DNA of 64,000 bases from Hypericum androsaemum (lineage: Eukaryota; Streptophyta; Magnoliopsida; Malpighiales; Hypericaceae): contig OZ023186.1 in assembly GCA_963995505.1 (NCBI GenBank), forward strand, positions 9,865,570 to 9,929,569. The letters are read 5' to 3'. Both the position numbers and the translations under genes were made by a program. Under the pieces are notes generated by a model. It worked only from the letters and a program-made list of their open reading frames with translations. It ran no database searches and was not told the DNA's origin. How positions within the stretch are numbered: position 1 is the first letter of the stretch; each line of letters begins with the position of its first letter. Below are positions 32,745 through 44,954 of the stretch, in pieces.

Positions 32745-33823
32745 TTTCTAACTCTAGGGTCTCTAACCCTAACCCCAGATGACGGCCACACTCAACATCA
32801 GGATTTTGTATATGTATCTAAATAAAAATAATAAATTTACTAATAAAAAAAGATAGTAAAAAAGGTTTAATACTTTTTTTAACCAATTAATATCCGGCCC
32901 ATTGGGCCAACTAATCCAATTTTGAGCCGGGTAAGATTTTTTAAAAGGTGGCAAAACTATCCCAACAAGTATTTATGCTTATCCAAGTACTCGAACCCGA
33001 GACCTGATTAAAAGGTTTAATACTTGGCTCTCGGATTTTGTTACTTCCTTCAAGTTCCGACCTTTGCTATTCGCTTAAAAGCGATAATTAATAATTTGAT
33101 CGGAGATTGGAAAGTAACGGTGAAATTAAAATCCTAAACTTGAAGTGAATTATGATTTAATCCTAAACCCCAAACCGGAAGTGGAAAATCTCTAGTAATT
33201 GACTGGCGTATTGGCTTCCATTAAGAACATCTTGCTTCAAGATTTATGAATGAACTAAATGCTAGATTATCCCCGAATTTGATTTATTCAAGTTTGAAGC
33301 ATTTATCTTACTTAAACAGCCTAACTAAAACATTTTAAATTACTCAGAGAAAATAATTTTAGAAGTTATGTGGTCTTTTGGGAAAATACAGTCTTTTAAA
33401 AAAAAGTAAATATGACAGTCGTTATATATCGTTTTTTTCCTAGAATGTGATCTGATAAAAACTGACGCGTGTATTTAGAAAAGAACAAACAACAAAGTTC
33501 ACCCGTTAATTATGCATAAATTACAATTAGCACCGGATTCTATCTAATCGTGCCTATCGTGGGGATACTTTCATCTCTGATATAACTGTTTTTTATAAGT
33601 ATCTGATATGACTTTTTTTTAATTAATTATCTTTTTAAAATTTGTTTTTATCCAAGTTATTGGCTTTTATTTAGGGTAAAAGACATATTTCATTGATAAA
33701 TCATAGAAGAAGATTACAAAGAATCCACCACTAGAGCAATAGAAATCAGTAATGAGGGACGTTAAAAAAAAGTGAGTTTTTACTAGGGGGTTATATGTAG
33801 CTAACATATGAGCCATGTTGGCT
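32745..33823. other. Upstream region and spacer of copy B
   Basis: No gene. 32,745-33,230 is homologous to DNA upstream of RBR-A and RBR-C. 33,270-33,800 is the uninterrupted version of the spacer that in copy A is split by the Pack-MULE, Gypsy-1 and the solo copia LTR. It therefore supplies the empty sites for all three. Confidence 0.8.
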
Positions 33824-34303
33824 CAATCGATGTTCTGGCACCATGGTCACAGATATCTTGCCCTCCAGGTCTTCCACGTCTATTGCTAAGGTTTGTGTAA
33901 AACTCAGTGGTTTGAGTATTGAATATTTGCCAAAGAGCATTTTCGGTAGAAGGCGTATATAAATTAATGGAGTTTTAATTGAGGTACGGAGAGATTCTTC
34001 GATTGGAAGTATGGAGACACAAAACGAGACAACAAGTGGGGGGTTCTTTGAAAATTTGTCAGAATTTTGCTCTTTTTGCAAGATTACTGGCCACCTGTTG
34101 TCTCATTGAAGGAAAATTGTGCACGGGAGGATGGAGTTTCCGTAGAGGTACAGAGGGATCCTTCGATTGGATATGTGGAGGTATGGAACGAAGTTCGTTG
34201 TGATTGAGTGGCAGGGACAATAATCGTGGGCCCTGGGCCTGCGATAGAAATTGAGCTATACGGGTGCTAACGGAGGGACCTTCATTGTGGTAGTAGGGGT
34301 GAG
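33824..34303 (+). pseudogene. DUF4283/zinc-knuckle remnant, copy B, left part
   Basis: LPSRSSTSIAKVCVKLSGLS and IEYLPKSIF match copy A. A block corresponding to the first knuckle repeat is missing, and one knuckle, CSFCKITGHLLSH, has lost its last Cys beside a stop. Homology breaks at 34,303 and resumes at 35,588. Confidence 0.65.
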
Positions 34304-35587
34304 TTCGGTGCGATTTTGCGGTGTTAGTATAAAAAATAAACTGAACAGCTGTTTTTTTCTAGGATAAATCGACACCGTCGGTGTGGCGATTTCAATAAAA
34401 ATTATTGGTATTCGGTGTGGCGGTTTGCGGTGTGATGGTGCGGTTTCGCAGGTTGCACGTGCCCTTAGACAACTATAGGATCTTGCTACCTATGCTTCTC
34501 CAAGACAACTATATTTTCTTGCTAACCATGCCTCTGTGAAATAATCATAACTTCCTACTAACCTTGTCCTGGTGAATCTCAATTCAAAGAACCCTCTTAC
34601 TGCACTCAAATCTTTCATGTCAATACCATACTCCCTCATATGATCTAACCTCATATGACTTGAGTGTTTGCCAACTCCTTCAGTATTTTCCCTCATATGA
34701 CTCCACTTACAACAGTATTTTCCACCAACCTGTAAGTGTTTCCTTTCACCTTCATCTCTACCATATTATCCTTCTCCGCCTTCAGTCACCATCCGACCGT
34801 CTGAATATGTTGTTATATTTGTGGATGCCGATCTCTTTTTCTCGTTGTGTTGATTTCCAGTTCGACCTGGATAGTTCCCTTCATGTGCCCTTTTTCTCTA
34901 ACTTGAAGCAACTTCTATTAAACTTCTTTAACTCCAACTTGGATCCTCTTCCACACCCTAGCTGGTGGCTCCTCATACATGATGTGATACATCTCATCGC
35001 TCTGTTAAGCACAAGCACATCATTGTTATCGCCTTGACCTCCAACACTCTCCACTCTTGCTTCTCCATCTTCTCAGGCTTCTTCACCGAGAGTGCGTTGA
35101 CCATTCCTTGCTACACCAGCAAATCCTTGACATTCATTTTCCATAACTCATAATTCAATAACCCATCAAACTTCACCAATCCAAACTTTGCGCCTTGATC
35201 CACCATCCTCTTCATTAGTTCTGATACCAGTTGTTAGGAAATCCAAGAAAATAAGAACGCGAATAATAACACAATAGATAACGTGGCTCGACTAATTAGC
35301 TAAGTCAACAGAGAGAAGAAGTATTTTATTGATGACTTTTCGAGCCACAAAGCCATACAAACTAGGGTAACATGCATTTATATATATAAACAAACTCAAG
35401 TACACCATGAAACCTATCTAGGTTATCTTGGAGTCCAAAATAATAGTCTGAACTAAACCAAAAAATTTCACCGCATCACCCGGCAGGCACCACACCTCTG
35501 ACGGGCACCGAGTCCCCAGCAGCCAGCCAGGGCCCTGGTGGGTGCCACCTGCCCCACTTTCCTCTTCTTTTCTCGCCACTCCCAACA
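34304..35587 (-). mobile_element. Copia fragment (gag plus 5' LTR), relative of the 55,974 element
   Basis: On the minus strand a 356-bp LTR (35,587-35,232, TGTTGGGAGTGG to TTCCTAACA) is followed by a primer-binding-like actggtatcagaac. Gag begins MVDQGAKFGLVKFDG and holds QQGMVNALSVKKPEKMEKQE, clearly related to the gag at 56,290. Then come a broken zinc knuckle region (NRSCFK) and a pre-integrase-like VKGNTYRLVENTVVSGVI near 34,720. No RT and no 3' LTR. 34,304-34,460 contains GT-rich ggtgtggcggtttgcggtgt motifs reminiscent of hAT subterminal repeats, so a second small insertion may be present. Confidence 0.75.
35232..35587 (-). repeat. 5' LTR of the copia fragment
   Basis: 356 bp between tgttaggaa and tcccaaca on the plus strand, with the primer-binding-like sequence on its left side (minus-strand element). 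Confidence 0.8.
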
Positions 35588-36066
35588 AAAATTAGTACAA
35601 TCACTGGGAATGTTTCAATTACAAACCTTTTCTCAACAATTCAAGGTGTTGTGGAGGACTCGGATAAGGAGGCAGAGATGGAGGATTTGGTTGAGACAGA
35701 CGCGACTTCAAAGGAGGTGGGGATTCAGCTTTTTTGATAGGGAGTCTAACACCATCTAATAATATTATAGATGAGGTTGAGCACAGTGTCCACGCAGTTA
35801 TGGTATCAGTTTCTAAAGAAGGGATAGATAAAAGGGGTAATACTAGTGTTGCTGTTGGGGGTTTGTTACATCGATCATAGTCACATGAGGTCGATCAATA
35901 CGGAGTTTGATCTAGATCACGTGTCGTTTGGCTCTTATTTGCAGTTCTAAATCTGAGAATCAAAGAATCTCAATTTTAATTCTCTAATTTTTATGAGTAT
36001 TCAAAGTGTATTTACTTAAACCTATAGCAATCATCTAATAAGCATAAATAGAACTCTTTGGAAGCT
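35588..36066. other. End of copy B DUF4283 unit and start of copy C segment
   Basis: 35,588-35,830 matches 30,850-31,020 (ttagtacaatcac, ggaggatttggttgagacag, cacagtgtccac). 35,836-36,066 matches the RBR-B 3' flank and stops at the LINE insertion point. There is no intact frame. Confidence 0.75.
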
Positions 36067-36959
36067 GTTGTTCAAACTCAAGCTTCTAAAGGAGAAGCTG
36101 AAAACTTAGAATCGAGAAATTTTGGGAAGACTGAATCTTGAATTAAAGATTGTGAATCAGAACTTCATTGCCTGCACATCGCTGACGAGAGCAGGACACC
36201 CTCTGTTTCTGATTTAAGGTAAAAGAGCAGCCTCAACTTAGAGCTTTTCTTACCTCAAAAACAACTGGACAATCTCTGTTGCGGGGATAAGTGAACAAGT
36301 AACCCGAGACGGATCCGGAGTGGTCGTCCCAAGGTCGGTCTAACTAAGCTAGGCTAGGCTAAGCTATGAACTACGGACTACGGGCTAAGGAAAGGAAAAG
36401 CAACAATGATAAGTAAAAGTAAAGTAGTTGTGTGTTGTGTTGTTGGTTGATGTCCGTTCTCTCGCCCGAGCCCTCCTTATATAGAGTGCCTTGACCTAAC
36501 CTCCGCGCCTTCACAATAGGAAATCCTAAACCGCCTCCAAGACCTTTGGCTCCAAGTCTCAATCCCGAGAGATCCACTTCAAATTATTTGTTCCTAACAT
36601 GACGGGATCCTCTCGGCTCAACACAAGCCGTCTTCCTTAAATGAGCAAATCCCATCCTCGGATAGGAAGCTTTCAAAACGTGACGACCAAGCGATCGCGG
36701 CCTAAAGAGGAACTTACCAAGTCTTGCCAAATATTGAGAATCTCGGCTCAAGTTAGGAAAATATAGATCGTTTTTTACCTTCTCGAATCTCCCACGCAAA
36801 ATCTTGACTCAAGTCCGTCATCGCCCAAGACGGACATCTCGTCAGGCCCAAAGTGAATCTCAAAATGGGCTCAAGCTAACGGCCTCCTCAACCAAAGTGG
36901 ACCTATTCTCGGAATCGCCTTCCCGCCTACGCAGGTCAAATGAGCTTCCCGCTCGGGTC

Positions 36960-37320
36960 CAAGTTGGCTTCTCGCCTTCGGCTTCTCGCCTTACGCTCCT
37001 CGCTCGTCTTCTCGCCTTAGGCTTCTCGCTTGGCCTCTCGCCGTAGGCCTCTCACTCAGCTTCTCGCCACTCGGCCTCTCGCTCAGACTTTCGCCACTCG
37101 GCCTCTTGCCGTAGGCCTCTCACTCGGCCTCTCGCCACTTGGCCTCTCGCTCGGCCTCTCGCCGTAGGCTTCTCACTCGGCCTCTCGCCACTCGGCCTCT
37201 CGCTCGGCCTATCGCCACTCGACCTCTTGCCGTAGGCCTCTCACTCGGCCTCTCGTTCAGCCTCTCACCGTAGGCCTCACACTCAGCCTCTCGCTCATTT
37301 GAGTCGGACGAGTTTCTCGA
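36960..37320. repeat. CGGCCTCTCGC-type array in the Tat-like LTR
   Basis: Short irregular units around ctcggcctctcgccgtaggc. The equivalent array in the other LTR is 50,600-50,940. Confidence 0.85.
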
Positions 37321-37370
37321 TAGGACTCGGCCATGTGGGCGAGAAAAGCCCTCGTTTGGTTTTGCCTTCG

Positions 37371-37740
37371 TGGGCGAGAGGAGCCTCTCGCCCGGGCTCC
37401 TCATGAGCGAGAAGAGCCCTCGCTCGGTCTCGCCTATGTGGGCGAGAGGGGCCTCTCGCTCGGGCTCCCCGTGAGCGCTCGGTCTCGCCTACGCGGACGA
37501 GAGGGGCCTCTCACCCGGGCTCCCCGTGAGCACTCGATCTCGCCTAAGCGGGCGAGAGGGGCCTCTCACCTGGGCTCCCCGTGAGCGCTCAGTCTCGCCT
37601 ATGCGGGCGAGAAGGGCCTCTCGCCCGGGCTCTCCGTGAGCGCTTGGTCTCGCCAAAGCGGGCGAGAGGGGCTTCTCGCCCGGGCTCCCCGTGAGCGCTC
37701 GGTCTCGCCTAAGCGGGCGGGAGGGGCCTCTCGCCCAGGC
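37371..37740. repeat. 55-bp minisatellite, about 7 copies
   Basis: The unit starts gcgggcgagaggggcctctc and ends ggtctcgcctaa, 55 bp long, with few differences between copies. The partner LTR holds about two copies (51,019-51,110). Confidence 0.9.
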
Positions 37741-37884
37741 TCTTCATTCTGACGAGCTCGAGCTGATTCTCGCACATCCGGAGATAGACCGTCATCACTC
37801 TGAGACATTAATTTTGTGCTCCAACAATGGCCCCCGCACGTCAATGCTTCGGCACGGCCAAGCGAGAAGCGTTGACGTGGTCCT

Positions 37885-39282
37885 TGATGAGTGTGAAAAC
37901 ACTCTATCATCTATGTATGTTTTAGTGTCAATTTTCCATTGTTTCTAGTATTGTTGTGTGTTATTTATCGTTGTATTGTTATATTTCGTGTTTTGAACGT
38001 TTTAGTATAGTTATTGTGATTTTCATTAGTTTCGTTCATTTTTATTTCAAGGAGGCTTTGTGGTGATGCGGGGAGGATATTGGTGTACTTTGGAGCGCGT
38101 CAACGACGATCGGATCAGCCTTGAAGAAATGGTGCACGATCGGGAAGGCGACGACATTGGGCAAACTGACCTCGAGCGACTTAAATGCCGATAACTTTCT
38201 CATCCGAAGTCCAATGAAGGCAAGAAAGGTGGCGCTGGAAAGAAGACATCCGGAGTTCGAAGTCTAAGAGAGTCAAAAATGCACATGAAGTCAAGCTTTA
38301 AATCTGAGGACTCGCCTGATCGAAATCGGCTAAAATTCTGGGACCATTCTGGAATTTGCCAGGACGTTTTCTTGGCTGTCATCCCACACCCTTTTGGCTG
38401 GAATTCCACTAACAAACTCCCCATACTCCACTACCATACATTGTCTCCCACTATCTCCAATTGTCTCCCACTATCTCCCACTCCACTTCTCCATACTCCA
38501 CTAACACATTCTCCACCATTGACTCATTCATTCTCTCTTCCTTCCTCCAACCAATTCCGTGGCTACTCTTCCTCTTCTCCAAGAACCAAAAACGTGGCTG
38601 CCAACCAAGGAGAGGAGGAGAGGAAAAACGTGGCCATCCTTTGAAGAAGCAAGGAGAGGAAGCCATTGTAGAAGTGCTTGGAAGGAACTTGAAGAAGGAG
38701 CTAGGAGGGTTCTCTTGAAGAACCATTGAGCTTTCCTAAACTCTTCCTTTATGTTCATGTTCTATTTACTTTGTTCAATGGATAATTTGTGTTGTTTGTT
38801 GAACATGAGTGAGTAGTCAATTTGTGGGTTAGGTGCCATAATGGCATCTACTTAGCCTATGGTTTTGTGGGGTTAATATGTTAAGGTTGATAATCGGTAG
38901 TTAGTTGGATTAGTTGGCTAATTATTCGCGGGAGCGCGGTTGGTTCACCTAAGCCTAATTAACTATCGATTTAGACTAATCGGTCGTGGGAGCGTTGATT
39001 AGTTGCTTAAAGAACATCCGGACCATAACACGAACTTAATAAACCCCATATACCATTTGGTTATTTAGTTGTCATTGGCACCAAGCCCACTCTTTCTTTT
39101 ATTGTTTAAATCTTCTCGTTATCTAGTCGTTGTAGTAACCAATTCGTGTTTGGAATTGACAAATCTATCACTCGTATCCTAAACTAGTGGTGAAGTCGAA
39201 TTTGCGGCCTAGCTTAGTCCTTGTGGGACGACAATCCCGTACTTACTCATTATTGCAAGAGGGGTAAAAATCCTTCCTTTCA
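37885..39282 (+). repeat. Athila-like 5' LTR (1,398 bp)
   Basis: Close to identical with the 3' LTR except for two blocks missing here (about 45 bp near 45,325-45,365 and about 170 bp near 45,990-46,160 of the 3' LTR). Confidence 0.9.
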
Positions 39283-39394
39283 ATTGGCGCCGTTGCCAGG
39301 GATTAAGTACTAGACGCTTAATTTGGCTTACGAACTTGGATTGGGATATTTATTTTTTGTTTACTTAGTTACTGCTACTTAGTTCCTTTGTGGT

Positions 39395-42349
39395 TTGTCT
39401 TGCAAGGTACTTGTTTGTCGCATGCCCCGAACTCATTCCACCAACAACCGACCAGTGGAAATAGAAGTGGACATTGGATACTTGGAAAGGACATTGCAAC
39501 AAGAGCGAAGAATTCAAGCAAGGATGAACGCACAAGGAGATGCGCAAGGAGTTGGAGTTCCTCGAAGGTCTCTCATGGACTATGCTAGGCCCACCTTGAG
39601 AGGGGCAATGTCTGGAGTTCCTAGGCCTGCTATTCAAGCAAACACCTTCGAGATCAAGCCAGCGGTGATTCACATGCTCCAAGCTTCGGTCCAATTCTAT
39701 GGATTACCGAACGAAGATCCCAACGACCATATTGCTAATTTTCTGGAGATAGCCGACACCTTCAAGCACAATGGAGCTTCCGACGATGCTGTGAAGCTGA
39801 GGTTGTTCCCATTTACTTTGAAGGACCAAGCAAAGATATGGTATAAGAATCTGGTTGGGACAACAATTACGACATGGGAAGAGCTAGCTAATGCCTTCCT
39901 TGACAAGTATTTTCCCTTCTCCAAGACAAATAGACTCATTAAGGAGATTAACAACTTCCAACAATTCGAGAATGAGTCGTTGAGTGAAGCTTGGGGGAGA
40001 TTCAAGGGATTACAAAGGAGTTTTCCACACCATAATATATCAGAGGAGTCTTTACTCCAAACTTTTTACTTTGGTCTTGGACCCTCTACAAGGGGGACGG
40101 TTGATGCTGCTTCTAATGGATCCTTTTTTAGAAGAGAGAAGGATGATGCCTACCACATCGTGAAAGAATTAGCAGCTACAAACATCCTTATGGCAAATGA
40201 GAGAGGAAGACAACCTATTAGCCAGCAAAAATGAGTGATTGATGTTGATGTTGCCTCCTCTATTCAAGCCCAATTGGCATTGTTGGCAAGAAAAGTGAAC
40301 CATCTTAGCTTGAACAATACCAATGTGGTAGTTGTAAGGACGACTTGTGAAGCATGTGGGAATGTTGGCCACGGGATGCAAGAATGTGCTATGATGAACA
40401 CGGAAGTAGAGCAAGCACACTTTGTTGGTGGCTAAGGACAAGGCCAAGGTCAAGGAGCAAATATGATGGGAAACAACCCAAATTCATCTACTTACAATCC
40501 AGGTTGGAGAAATCACCCGAACTTCTCTTAGAGGGGTACGGGAGGAAGTAGTGCAGATAACGTGGCGATTGTTCCGGATAAGGGACTTCCTCTTCATAAT
40601 GCACCTCAAGGGCCTCCTCCGGGGTTCCAACCACGTTTCTCCCTGATGGATCGGATGGGAACTATTGAGGAGAGGTTTGACAAGATGGAAAAGTTTATGC
40701 AAGACGTTGGAGGGGTGGTTAGCCAACAAGGCCAAATTTTGGCTGCCATACAACAACAAGCATCAAGGCAAGATAACCTTGAACAAATCCTCAAGGGGCA
40801 AGCAACCGCCATGCATAATATAGAGAGGCAACTTGGGCAAATAGCAAGTGCAAGTGCCCACAGAGCGCCCGGCTCTCTTCCAAGCTCCACGGAGGCTAAT
40901 CCTCGAGGAAATGTGTGTGCAATTTCTTTGAGGAGTGGTAAGGAAATAGCTTCTCAAGAGGCAACCCAGAAGAACAATGACGATCCTATGGAAGCCATTG
41001 AGGAGGAGAAAGAAGTAGAGGCAGAGAGAGAGAGAAGTCACCCGGTTGAGAGTGCTGAAGAAGAAGTCTACGTGCCACCACCACCTAAAGCTCCTCGACT
41101 ACCATTCCCTCAAAGAGTGAAGAAGAAGAATGTGATGGATGACAAGTTTATTGGCTTCATGGAAAAGATGAAGAACATCCAGATCAGTGTTTCTTTTCTT
41201 GAGATGTTGGATCAATTACCGCAATACTCAAAGTTTCTCAAGGAACTCATCACGAAGAAGAGGAAGTGGAAAGATGGAGAGACGGTAGCCCTCACGGAGA
41301 AGTGTAGCTCTCTCATCTCTAAGGATCTCCCGACAAAGCTAAAGGACCCGGGGAGTTTTACTATTCCTGGTTTTGTTGGTGATGTTGAGTTTCCCAAGTG
41401 CTTATGTGATTTAGGCGCTAGCATTAACTTGATGCCTTTGTCTATTATGAGAAGACTTGGCTTGTGTGAGGTGAAACCAACTTCTATGCGTCTCCAATTG
41501 GCGGACCAAACCATGAAGAAGCCATTCGGGGTTGTGGAGGATGTCATGTTGAAGATTGATAAGTTTATCTTCCCCGTGGACTTTGTGGTGTTGGATTACG
41601 AAGAGGACGACAAGAGTTGTCCACTAATTCTTGGCTGACCATTTCTCAACATGGCACGTGCCTTGGTGGACGTACATGAAGGAAGATTGGTCCTACGAGT
41701 AGGGGAGGAGAAAGTAGAGTTTAAGATATCCAATGCAATGAGCCACCCTCTTGATGAAGGCATGTGCATGAAAGTTGATGTCATGGATGATGGTGTCCTC
41801 AAGTTGGGCAAGGAGAGCTCATTGAAGATTGAAGGTGGAATAGATGAAGAGAATGATGGAGAACAAGATGATGATGACCTGGAAGAGTTTGAGGAAACAG
41901 TTGATGAAAAAGGTCACCATAAGGATTTGGAGCTTGATTTGAAGTATCCTAATCCACATTCCATCATTAAGGCTCCAAGCTTGGAGTTGAAAGAGCTACC
42001 CTCTCATTTACGATATGCATTCTTGAAGGAGGAAGCCAAGCCCGGAGTGGAAAGGCTTAACAAGGAGGATAAGAAAAAGAAACATGACGCCCACATCGGG
42101 AAGAAGGAGTTCAAGGAAGGTGATCAAGTGCTACTCTACAACTCTCGTTTGAAACTTTTTTCGGGAAAACACAAGTCCAAGTGGAGTGGACCTTTCAAGG
42201 TGGTAAAGGTTTTTCCATTTGGAACCCTCAAATTGGAAAGAAGCAATGGAGGAGTGTTCAAGGTGAATGGCCAAAGGTGCAAGATTTGCTATGGTGGTAA
42301 TATGGAACGACTAGCGGAAGTGCACTCCGTCACCTCACCCTCCAATGCA
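39395..42349 (+). pseudogene. Athila-like gag-protease fused to integrase tail
   Basis: Gag (39,395-40,231) has LPNEDPNDHIANFLEIADTF and FPFTLKDQAKIWYKNL, the retrotransposon gag core. A stop at 40,232 is followed by a zinc-knuckle-like CEACGNVGHGMQEC and two more stops. The frame 40,562-41,635 is open and includes the protease motif CDLGASINLMPLSIMRRLGL (about 41,408-41,467), with Asp-Leu-Gly where Asp-Ser/Thr-Gly is usual. After a stop at 41,636 a 233-residue frame runs from the end of the protease region through ELKELPSHLRYAFL, the linker before RT, and jumps at about residue 140 to GVERLNKEDKKKKHDAHI and KEGDQVLLYNSRLKLFSGKH, the integrase C-terminus. RT, RNase H and the integrase core are gone with the frame kept open. 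Confidence 0.9.
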
Positions 42350-44954
42350 TGAACAAGGCAAGTGAAGTCAAGCTAACGACTATAACTTAGCATGTTTTTG
42401 TATTGTCTTTATATTTGTCATTGTCTATATGTGTTTTGCTTATTACGTTTGTTCTTATAATTTTGAAGTGTTAGTTTCATGCTTATGGGCTCTCTCGCAT
42501 TTTGAAGGTGATTTGGACGGTTGGATGATCGACAAGACACATGGGGACGTAGCCCCCGCTGTCCCAAAATGGTACGACCTATGGCTCAACGAGGAGGAAA
42601 AATTTCTGGCTTGGCGGATGCCATCTTCCCGGTGTACGCTAGCCAAGTTACAGGGGGGCTCGAGCATTCAGGAGTTGGCGTCCTGCCGTAAAAAGGCCAT
42701 ATCTTGGTTCTCGAGCATCCGATGGAGCTGATTCTTATTGCTATGGAAATCTAAGAGGTAGGCCTAAAACTTTGTAGTTGATGATTTCTTCTAGTTCGGG
42801 GTGGAAGGAGTCTCAACTCGAAGGAATATAAAGGCCACTGTCTTGAAAAATCTCTGTAAGTCCACTACTTGAAAAAACGCGGAGGCCACGGTCGTGGCTC
42901 AGCCAAGGCAAAACATGCCACGGTCGTGGCCAACTCTCTGTAAGTCAGCATAGAGGAAAAACGCAGAGGCCACGGTCGTGGCTCAGCCAAGCCGAAACAT
43001 GCCACAATCGTGGCTCATCATCGAAGGCCACGGTCATGACCCAGCCTGGCGCTAGCATTAGTAAATCGGCCATATCTTGGTGCTCGAGACTCGGATTGAG
43101 GTGATTCTTGTTGCTACGGAAAGCTAAGAGATAGACCGACAACTTTTTACTTTATGACTTCTTCGAGTTCAGGGTGGAAGGGGTCTCAAATATTTGCCAA
43201 CTAAACCTATTAGAATCCTACCTCCTAAATCCTCCCAATCCACGCAAATGACCGATGGAACGATCCGGATACAACATCCCGCCACCACCACCTGCTCCAC
43301 CTCAAGACTAAGGGGAGTTTCTTAGCACTTTATTTTTCTTTAATTAAAATTTTTTTAAATTTTTGTTAATTATTTTTTGTTTTTGTCTTCGTGATGTCTT
43401 GAGTTTGCTTTATGTCTTTGTGATGTCTTGTTCTTCATGTTTGTTTGATGTTCTTGCTTGGTTCGTATTGCATTTGTTAGTATAGTTCAATTGTTTAGAT
43501 GTATATGTGCTCCCTACACCTTGAGGACAAGGTGTTCTTCAAGTGTGGGGGTGTGGTTCCACTTAGGAATCCTTTATGTGTTTAGATCTAGTTTGTTTTG
43601 ATTAGGCAATGATTTGGCATGAATTTTGCAAAATTTGACCCCCTTCAAAATTCTTTAACTTGTGTTAGAAGCTTACCACACACCTAGTTAGGAAATGAAC
43701 TCGAGCACAAGGCCTAAGAACTTGTAGAAACCTCATCCTCGGTTGTTTAGACTAGTGGTCTCACTATGTAGATTAGACTAGAGGGTTGATGAGTGACCTT
43801 GTGAGGAATTTTGAGCCGAAGAAGGAGACAACCGTCTTAATTTATTCATGAGGTGCCTACATGAGTTCGGTTGATCGAGGTATCCTACTAGTACTTGACA
43901 TGGTCTTGGTTGTGTGGCGTTAGTGAATGAGGGGAGCTAATCCTTTGAATTTGAGCCTAGAGCTTTAGTGCCAAGAACCTTTATATCCATTGCGTTAACT
44001 CATTGAGCCTAGCCATCCTTTGATGATATTATATGTATACCAACTCTAAGCCTTGTATCCACCATCTTCCCGACCTTTGGTCATCCGATCCGAGGACACA
44101 TAAGTTTACATATTTTGGGAGACGATATGTATTGGGTTTAGTTGGTAGCTTAGTGTTCTTATGGGTTAATTCATTGGGAATTTGGGTAATCGATAGGACA
44201 TACAAAGAAGCCGAGTTTTTGCCTAGAAAATGCCAAGTTTGTGTTTGTATTTGTAATTGTAAAAGAAGAAAAAAAAAGAAAAAACAAGAAGAAGAAAAGA
44301 AAAAAAGGAAGAAAAAAAAAGTGAAAGTTGAATAAGGCATTAATAATTGGCATAACTCGTGCTACACGGTCTTAGAAAATGGGTGAATTTTGGGAGTGTG
44401 CTTTAGCGATTTATGGTGAAGATGTTTAGAATAGACGAGTGACTAGAATACTTTTGTAACATGTCCTCGGATTGGGTGGTTTAACTACTATCCATACATA
44501 TTTCCTTACCTTTACCTTAGCCCCATTACAACCCGGTTGAAAGCCCCTGGTTCACGAGCAACCACACGACTTTGAGATACTGTTGAGTAGGACGTAGGAT
44601 ACGTTGAAAGACATCGATCATGTATGTGAGAGATAGGAAGTTGGCTACTTACAAATCGTGAGCTAAAAATTTCCGAACCTCGGAGTGGTTAACCCTCTAG
44701 TGTCTTTTACATAGTGATAACACTTGGTTAAACCATCGAGTGGTGAGGTGTCTACCGGTTCTTACTCTTTGTGTTTGATTTGATGTACTAGCTAGGTTGT
44801 GTGATGATATTTTTTATGTGAGTTTGAGATTTTGAGGGGAGTCAATTTGTGAATTTATCATGCCTTGTCTTATCTTTATCATGTTTTCTTTCTTTTGTGA
44901 TTGTGTTTGTATGATAATTGCTTGAGGACAAGCAATGATTCAAGTGTGGGGGTG
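42350..44954 (+). other. Athila-like 3' non-coding region
   Basis: Lies where Athila elements carry an env-like or non-coding segment. No protein is supported. 42,530-42,730 has a short open frame with no match known to me. 42,883-43,040 holds five copies of a palindrome. 43,320-43,560 is T-rich. A copy of the polypurine-like string tcaagtgtgggggtg occurs at 43,538-43,552 and again next to the 3' LTR. 44,260-44,330 is almost pure purine (AAG/GAA). Confidence 0.7.
42883..43040. repeat. Five copies of the palindrome GCCACGGTCGTGGC
   Basis: Exact at 42,884-42,897, 42,917-42,930 and 42,969-42,982; variants gccacaatcgtggc (43,001-43,014) and gccacggtcatgac (43,027-43,040). Spacings are 33, 52, 32 and 26 bp. 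No function is known to me. Confidence 0.85.

Larger units (their letters stand above)
36277..37826 (-). repeat. Tat-like 3' LTR (1,550 bp)
   Basis: It differs from its partner mainly by about five extra 55-bp units. It contains a GC-rich cggcctctcgcc array (36,960-37,320) and the 55-bp array (37,371-37,740). Confidence 0.88.

Noticed and set aside
36804..37910. Several Arg/Ser/Pro-rich frames on both strands
   Set aside because: They lie in the GC-rich arrays of the Tat-like LTR and disappear or change with repeat number in the partner LTR.
38279..38726. 121-residue plus-strand and 91-residue minus-strand frames that recur at 45,284-45,827
   Set aside because: Both pairs lie in the Athila-like LTRs, so the recurrence is LTR identity, not gene conservation.
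44029..44340. Phe-rich minus-strand and Lys-rich plus-strand frames
   Set aside because: Produced by the purine-only stretch in the Athila-like 3' region; no homology signal.
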